A stretch of 64,000 nt of DNA. Source: Phaeocystidibacter marisrubri (GTDB lineage Bacteria; Bacteroidota; Bacteroidia; Flavobacteriales; Schleiferiaceae). The position numbers and the translations under genes are program-made. Under the pieces are notes generated by a model. The model was given only the letters and a program-made list of their open reading frames with translations, did no database searches and was not told the DNA's origin. The stretch spans positions 124,001 through 188,000 of the forward strand of contig NZ_WBVQ01000002.1 of NCBI RefSeq assembly GCF_008933165.1, given 5' to 3'. Positions 60,306-64,000 of the stretch are shown here, in pieces (the first letter of the stretch is position 1; each line of letters starts with the position of its first letter).

Positions 60306-62567
60306 TCACTCGTCTTCACCTACGGCATTCAAGTGGGCTTGCACCAATCTCAGTTCTACGTAACTATAAGCATCTCCTGTGTCGGCCTTCCAGTCAGAGA
60401 GCGAATCCTGCCCTTTGTAGGTCTTGGCAATTTCCTCCACCTTATCGGCGTCCATCAACTTCTTTAGATCTACTCTACCTATAGAAACTCCTCTTGATAA
60501 GTGTCCTACGATGGTGGCTTCTGTGAGATCGCGTTCCTTGGCTATTTCAGCAATATCCTTTCCATCATCAAAGAGCTTAAAGGTCACTTCATAGGTAGAT
60601 TCCTTCTTCGTCTTCACCTCACCTGTGCGTTTTTTGCCCTTACGAGAACGCTTGCCACTCATGAGCGATAAATCGTTCTTGGCGCGTTCCACTTCGGCTT
60701 CAATATGCTCTTTTCTCCACTTGACAATTCTCTCTTGAATGCGTGGATCTTTCTCTGGCAATCCTCCACCCAATAAACTCTGAGTCCATCCAACCACTGT
60801 TGCAACACGCTGCCATACCCCAATGATCTGAAGATCGACTTCTTCTAAATCGTTGGTCATTTTCTTCACCCCTTTGAAGCGTTGAATGTCGGCTTGAAAA
60901 CCATAAATGAGAAGGAGGCGCTCTTTGAGTTGAGCTTCGAAATACTCTGCACCTTTCGTTAATCGAGCGAACATTTGCTGATGATCTCCCCCTTGAAGCA
61001 GTCGAAACAACTGCGCTTTGAAAGTCTGACTCACACCATATAACTCCTCGAACGATTCTTTCCAGGTTCTGGGCCACTTGTCAATTCGCTCCAAATTAAA
61101 ATTCAGAACACTCGGCCACTTGGACATTACTTTATCCATCTTGAGTCGGACAGGGTCTAAATTGAAAGCCTCCATCACCAACTCTGTAATGTATTGTGTT
61201 TTTCCAGTGTTTAACGCACTTTCAAGATCTTGATTCGACTTCTTCTGTTCTGTAAAACGAACTACCTCGGCGTCGTTATCAACGGCACTTGCTGGAATGG
61301 GTGTTCGCAGGGTTAGTCCATCTAGACTTCGCAATCGGCTCAGTGCCACATAGACTTGCCCTGGCGCAAAGGCCTTACCGACATCAATAAGTGCTTTGTC
61401 GAATGTGAGTCCCTGGCTCTTGTGAATGGTCACGGCCCATGCGAGTTTGATGGGATATTGATAGAAGGCTCCAACCACCTTCAGTTCAGGATTGATCTCA
61501 TCGTCTTCCACGGCATATTTGGTGTTCTCCCATTTCTCTTGTGGAACAATGTATTCATCCGTTTCACCATCGAGAATAACGGTAATGGTATCCTCATCCA
61601 AATCAACCACTTTGGCCAATTTGCCATTGTAATAGCGCTTGACAATAGACGAATCATTCTTGATGAACATCACCTGAGCGCCCACCTTCAATTCCAACTT
61701 CAATTCACAGGGATACATGCTCTCTGGGAAATCACCTTCCACGGTAGCACTGTAATAATACGTATCTGCCTCTAGAGCTTCCAGAGACCTCGTGTTGATC
61801 TCATCCACTTGTCGGTTGTGAGTAGCAAGGGTTATCACTCCTTCTTCACGCTCTGCTCCCGGCTTAAAATGAGCATTCAAGAGTTTTCTATCTTCCTCTG
61901 TAATCACATTCTGCCGAAGGTTGTTCAGCACATTGATAAAGACATCATCGGTTTGACGAAACACTTTTTCCAACTCCACATAGACAAATCCTTCATGCCG
62001 CAATGCGTGGGCATGAAAGAAGTGAATGCTGGGATAGAATTGCGACATCACGCCGCGTTCAGCATCTTTCAAAATGGGAGGAAGTTGAAACAAGTCACCG
62101 ATAAATAATACCTGCACACCCCCAAAACTCTTCTTCCAATTGTTCTTAGCCTGACGGAGGCGAACATCAATGGCATCCAAGACATCCGCCCTTAGCATGC
62201 TTACTTCATCAATCACCAAAAGCTCTAAGGCTTGTAGAACTTTTTGACGTACAGCATTGAGTGGATGCGATCGGAAAAGTATCTCTCGGGTATGAAACCC
62301 GCGTTCCTGCTCCGCTGTTAAACGGTAGGTTGGATCAGGAATAAAACTTCCAAAAGGCAAGAGAAACTGTGAGTGAATCGTCACCCCATTGGCGTTTAGA
62401 GCGGCAATTCCCGTAGGAGCACAGATCAAATAGTTCTTGTGTGTTCGATTGGCTAAATCTCGCAAGAAAGTCGTCTTACCCGTTCCCGCTTTTCCCGTAA
62501 GAAAAATGTGACGCGACGTGCTGTTCACAAAATCTGCAGCGGTTTGAATGGGATCTTGAAGAGACAT
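60306..62567 (-). CDS. Pif1-like AAA helicase with C-terminal HTH domain
   Basis: A 753-aa superfamily 1 helicase. Walker A is FLTGKAGTGKTTFLRDLA and Walker B LLVIDEVSMLRADVLDAID. The late motif TIHKSQGLTFDKALIDVG plus YVALSRLRSLDGL is shared by Pif1/RecD-type enzymes. The C-terminal ~100 residues contain a helix-turn-helix like that of RecQ-type tails (FDDGKDIAEIAKERDLTEATIVGHLSRG). It may act on structured DNA, perhaps G-quadruplexes. TATATTTG lies 28 nt before the start codon. Confidence 0.9.
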   Translation of the reverse strand: MSLQDPIQTAADFVNSTSRHIFLTGKAGTGKTTFLRDLANRTHKNYLICAPTGIAALNANGVTIHSQFLLPFGSFIPDPTYRLTAEQERGFHTREILFRSHPLNAVRQKVLQALELLVIDEVSMLRADVLDAIDVRLRQAKNNWKKSFGGVQVLFIGDLFQLPPILKDAERGVMSQFYPSIHFFHAHALRHEGFVYVELEKVFRQTDDVFINVLNNLRQNVITEEDRKLLNAHFKPGAEREEGVITLATHNRQVDEINTRSLEALEADTYYYSATVEGDFPESMYPCELKLELKVGAQVMFIKNDSSIVKRYYNGKLAKVVDLDEDTITVILDGETDEYIVPQEKWENTKYAVEDDEINPELKVVGAFYQYPIKLAWAVTIHKSQGLTFDKALIDVGKAFAPGQVYVALSRLRSLDGLTLRTPIPASAVDNDAEVVRFTEQKKSNQDLESALNTGKTQYITELVMEAFNLDPVRLKMDKVMSKWPSVLNFNLERIDKWPRTWKESFEELYGVSQTFKAQLFRLLQGGDHQQMFARLTKGAEYFEAQLKERLLLIYGFQADIQRFKGVKKMTNDLEEVDLQIIGVWQRVATVVGWTQSLLGGGLPEKDPRIQERIVKWRKEHIEAEVERAKNDLSLMSGKRSRKGKKRTGEVKTKKESTYEVTFKLFDDGKDIAEIAKERDLTEATIVGHLSRGVSIGRVDLKKLMDADKVEEIAKTYKGQDSLSDWKADTGDAYSYVELRLVQAHLNAVGEDE

Positions 62568-62697
62568 TGTACACCTATTTTTTAGGAATGGCCTTCAAAT
62601 ATAGGTCGACAAAAACGGAGTGACCCGAATCTCACCGAACAAAAAAAGCCACATCTCCAAAGCCACCACTTCCTACTGCTCCCATCGCTATCCACTC

Positions 62698-63855
62698 TTA
62701 CTTAAAGGGATCACTGTATTTGGAATCAGCTAACACCGTTGGATCACTTAGTGTGAGAAGGAAAGCGATCAAATCTGCCTTCTGAGCCATGGTTAGATTG
62801 AGAACCAATGGCTGACCATTTACGCGAAGTCGAGGATCGAGTGCAGGTCCGTTTTGAATGCCGTTGTCGTAATGCTCCACCACTTCAGCAAGGGTCGAAA
62901 ATCGTCCATCGTGCATGAAGTGTTGCCCCTCATCTATGGTTTTCAAACTCGGTGACTTAAACACCGTCGTTTCTCCGGCATCCAATCCATTCGACAATGA
63001 AACACCAACTAAAGTAAAGGCCGGTGGAACATGACAACCTGCACATCCAGCTCCCCCTGTATTCGGTGGACCTAGAAAGATGGCTTTCCCTCTATTCTCT
63101 TGTGCGGTAAAGTTTGGAAAAGATGCACCGATACCTTGTCCGGGTGCAGTTGGATCATAAACTTGCGCATATCCCTCATCAAACCTGGAATGGACGCTGA
63201 TTATTGAACGCATGAACTGCGCAAGAGCCTTCTGAATTCTATCTTCAGAAATGGACGAATCACCAAAGGCCAAATCAAATAGCGGTGGATAGTAGGATAG
63301 AGAATCTAGTCGCTCAACCACACGTAACATTCCTCCATGAAGTGAGTCAAATCCCATTTCCAAACCATTCTGGATAGGCTGTGTGCTTTGCTCTTCTAGG
63401 GAAGCCGAACGCTTGTCCCAGAAGAAAGAACCCGCTTCGTAAAACCTCGCATTTGCCAACCTCATAGAGTGCACTGTGGTTTGCCCCCCTTCAAACCCAG
63501 AACTAAATTGATTCTTATCTGAAAAAGACTCATGCTGCGCATGACAGGAGGCACAGGATACCGACCGATTTCTGCTCAGCGATACATCATAGAAGAGCAC
63601 CCTTCCCAAAGTCGCCCCTTCATTTGAGATCATATTATCCGCAGGCGTATTGTCAAAGCGGGCGAAGAAAGCGTTGTTGTAAAAACTCGGAAAAGACGGA
63701 TTCACATAATCTGGCAAATGATCGGGATCGATATTAAGAGTAGCGGTAATCGTCTCCCATTTAACAGGATCAGCATTGCCAGGTTGAAGAGGTTCATCCG
63801 TCTGGCACGACTGTAAACCCACGGCAAGCACGGCCATTTTGAGAAAGTATTTCAT
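62698..63855 (-). CDS. Di-haem cytochrome-c peroxidase/MauG-family lipoprotein
   Basis: A 385-aa exported protein with a lipobox (VGLQSCQT). Two c-type haem motifs CASCH (about residue 101) and CAGCH (about residue 272) identify a di-haem peroxidase of the CcpA/MauG family, with the usual LGRVLFYDVSLSRNRSVSC just before the first. It reduces peroxide or oxidises a partner with electrons from cytochrome c. Located in the periplasm, anchored by lipid. It stands alone in this window. Confidence 0.92.
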   Translation of the reverse strand: MKYFLKMAVLAVGLQSCQTDEPLQPGNADPVKWETITATLNIDPDHLPDYVNPSFPSFYNNAFFARFDNTPADNMISNEGATLGRVLFYDVSLSRNRSVSCASCHAQHESFSDKNQFSSGFEGGQTTVHSMRLANARFYEAGSFFWDKRSASLEEQSTQPIQNGLEMGFDSLHGGMLRVVERLDSLSYYPPLFDLAFGDSSISEDRIQKALAQFMRSIISVHSRFDEGYAQVYDPTAPGQGIGASFPNFTAQENRGKAIFLGPPNTGGAGCAGCHVPPAFTLVGVSLSNGLDAGETTVFKSPSLKTIDEGQHFMHDGRFSTLAEVVEHYDNGIQNGPALDPRLRVNGQPLVLNLTMAQKADLIAFLLTLSDPTVLADSKYSDPFK

Positions 63856-63982
63856 AGGGTATTCGTTTGTCTTTCAGATGCGCGGAGATTCCAGTGGTTT
63901 AAAATCCATTCGAATTCTTTTCAATCAACGCAACCATAATCTCCACTTCCACGTAATGGGAGGCATACTAACTCTATCATTT

Positions 63983-64000
63983 ATGAAAAGAAGGATAACT
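63983..64000 (+). CDS. Possible start of a further gene, cut by the window edge
   Basis: An ATG at 63983 opens a frame that reads MKRRIT and is cut off after six codons. The CTATCATTT just before it is only weakly like a promoter, so this is little more than a hint. Confidence 0.2.

Overview
The window comes from a member of the Bacteroidota, most likely a marine Flavobacteriales lineage (Cryomorphaceae/Schleiferiaceae-like; this placement is a guess). The evidence is type IX secretion (T9SS) sorting domains of both the A and B kinds, WG-repeat, PKD and Asp-box secreted proteins, a YpdA-type reductase, promoters of the Bacteroidetes kind (TAnnTTTG with an upstream TTG/TTTG), and starts without Shine-Dalgarno sequences. 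Genes are densely packed. Many neighbours overlap by ATGA and several convergent pairs overlap at their 3' ends. No tRNA, rRNA, CRISPR array or insertion sequence was recognised.

Layout. 0-7 kb: a partial NhaA antiporter, then a minus-strand unit that reads 94-aa double Cys-knuckle protein, glutamate dehydrogenase, three-gene proton-translocating transhydrogenase (pntAa-pntAb-pntB), Rnk/GreA-like protein and DsbA-like protein. 7.1-9.6 kb: a sigma54 activator and its histidine kinase with a terminator. 9.9-11.9 kb: a cold-shock unit (RhlE-type DEAD helicase behind a long structured leader, then a CSD protein). 12-13.2 kb: a toxin-antitoxin pair (HTH antitoxin plus AbiEii-type nucleotidyltransferase) with a palindromic operator on its promoter. 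13.3-15.4 kb: kinase, exonuclease and YdeI-like genes. 15.4-21.8 kb: sulfur and methionine metabolism, with an unusual 613-aa PLP enzyme and an osmC-sulfhydrylase-yeeE-yeeE-metX operon behind a SAM-I riboswitch. Its intergenic spaces carry a dispersed C-rich repeat family. 21.8-33 kb: secreted and envelope proteins, with an ECF sigma factor coupled to a membrane-anchored beta-barrel protein. 33-39 kb: polysaccharide export (Wzm/Wzt), two sulfotransferases and two GT2 glycosyltransferases. 39-51 kb: very large T9SS-type secreted proteins, lipoproteins and a VanY-like peptidase. 51-57 kb: dnaX with an 11-A slippery tract separating gamma-like and tau-like products, then rpsF-rpsR-rplI and an O-antigen ligase. 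57-64 kb: a possible small RNA, a hotdog-like protein, exonuclease III, a YpdA-like reductase, a Pif1-like helicase and a di-haem peroxidase.

Working together. The riboswitch operon probably joins sulfur-compound import (two YeeE halves), homoserine acetylation (MetX) and direct sulfhydrylation, all shut off by SAM. The gdhA-pnt unit links glutamate metabolism with NAD(H)/NADP(H) balance. The ABC exporter, sulfotransferases and glycosyltransferases look like a locus for a sulfated surface glycan. The points most worth following up are the dnaX A11 tract, the compact toxin-antitoxin operon that appears to be leaderless, the repeat family, and the sigma/beta-barrel pair.
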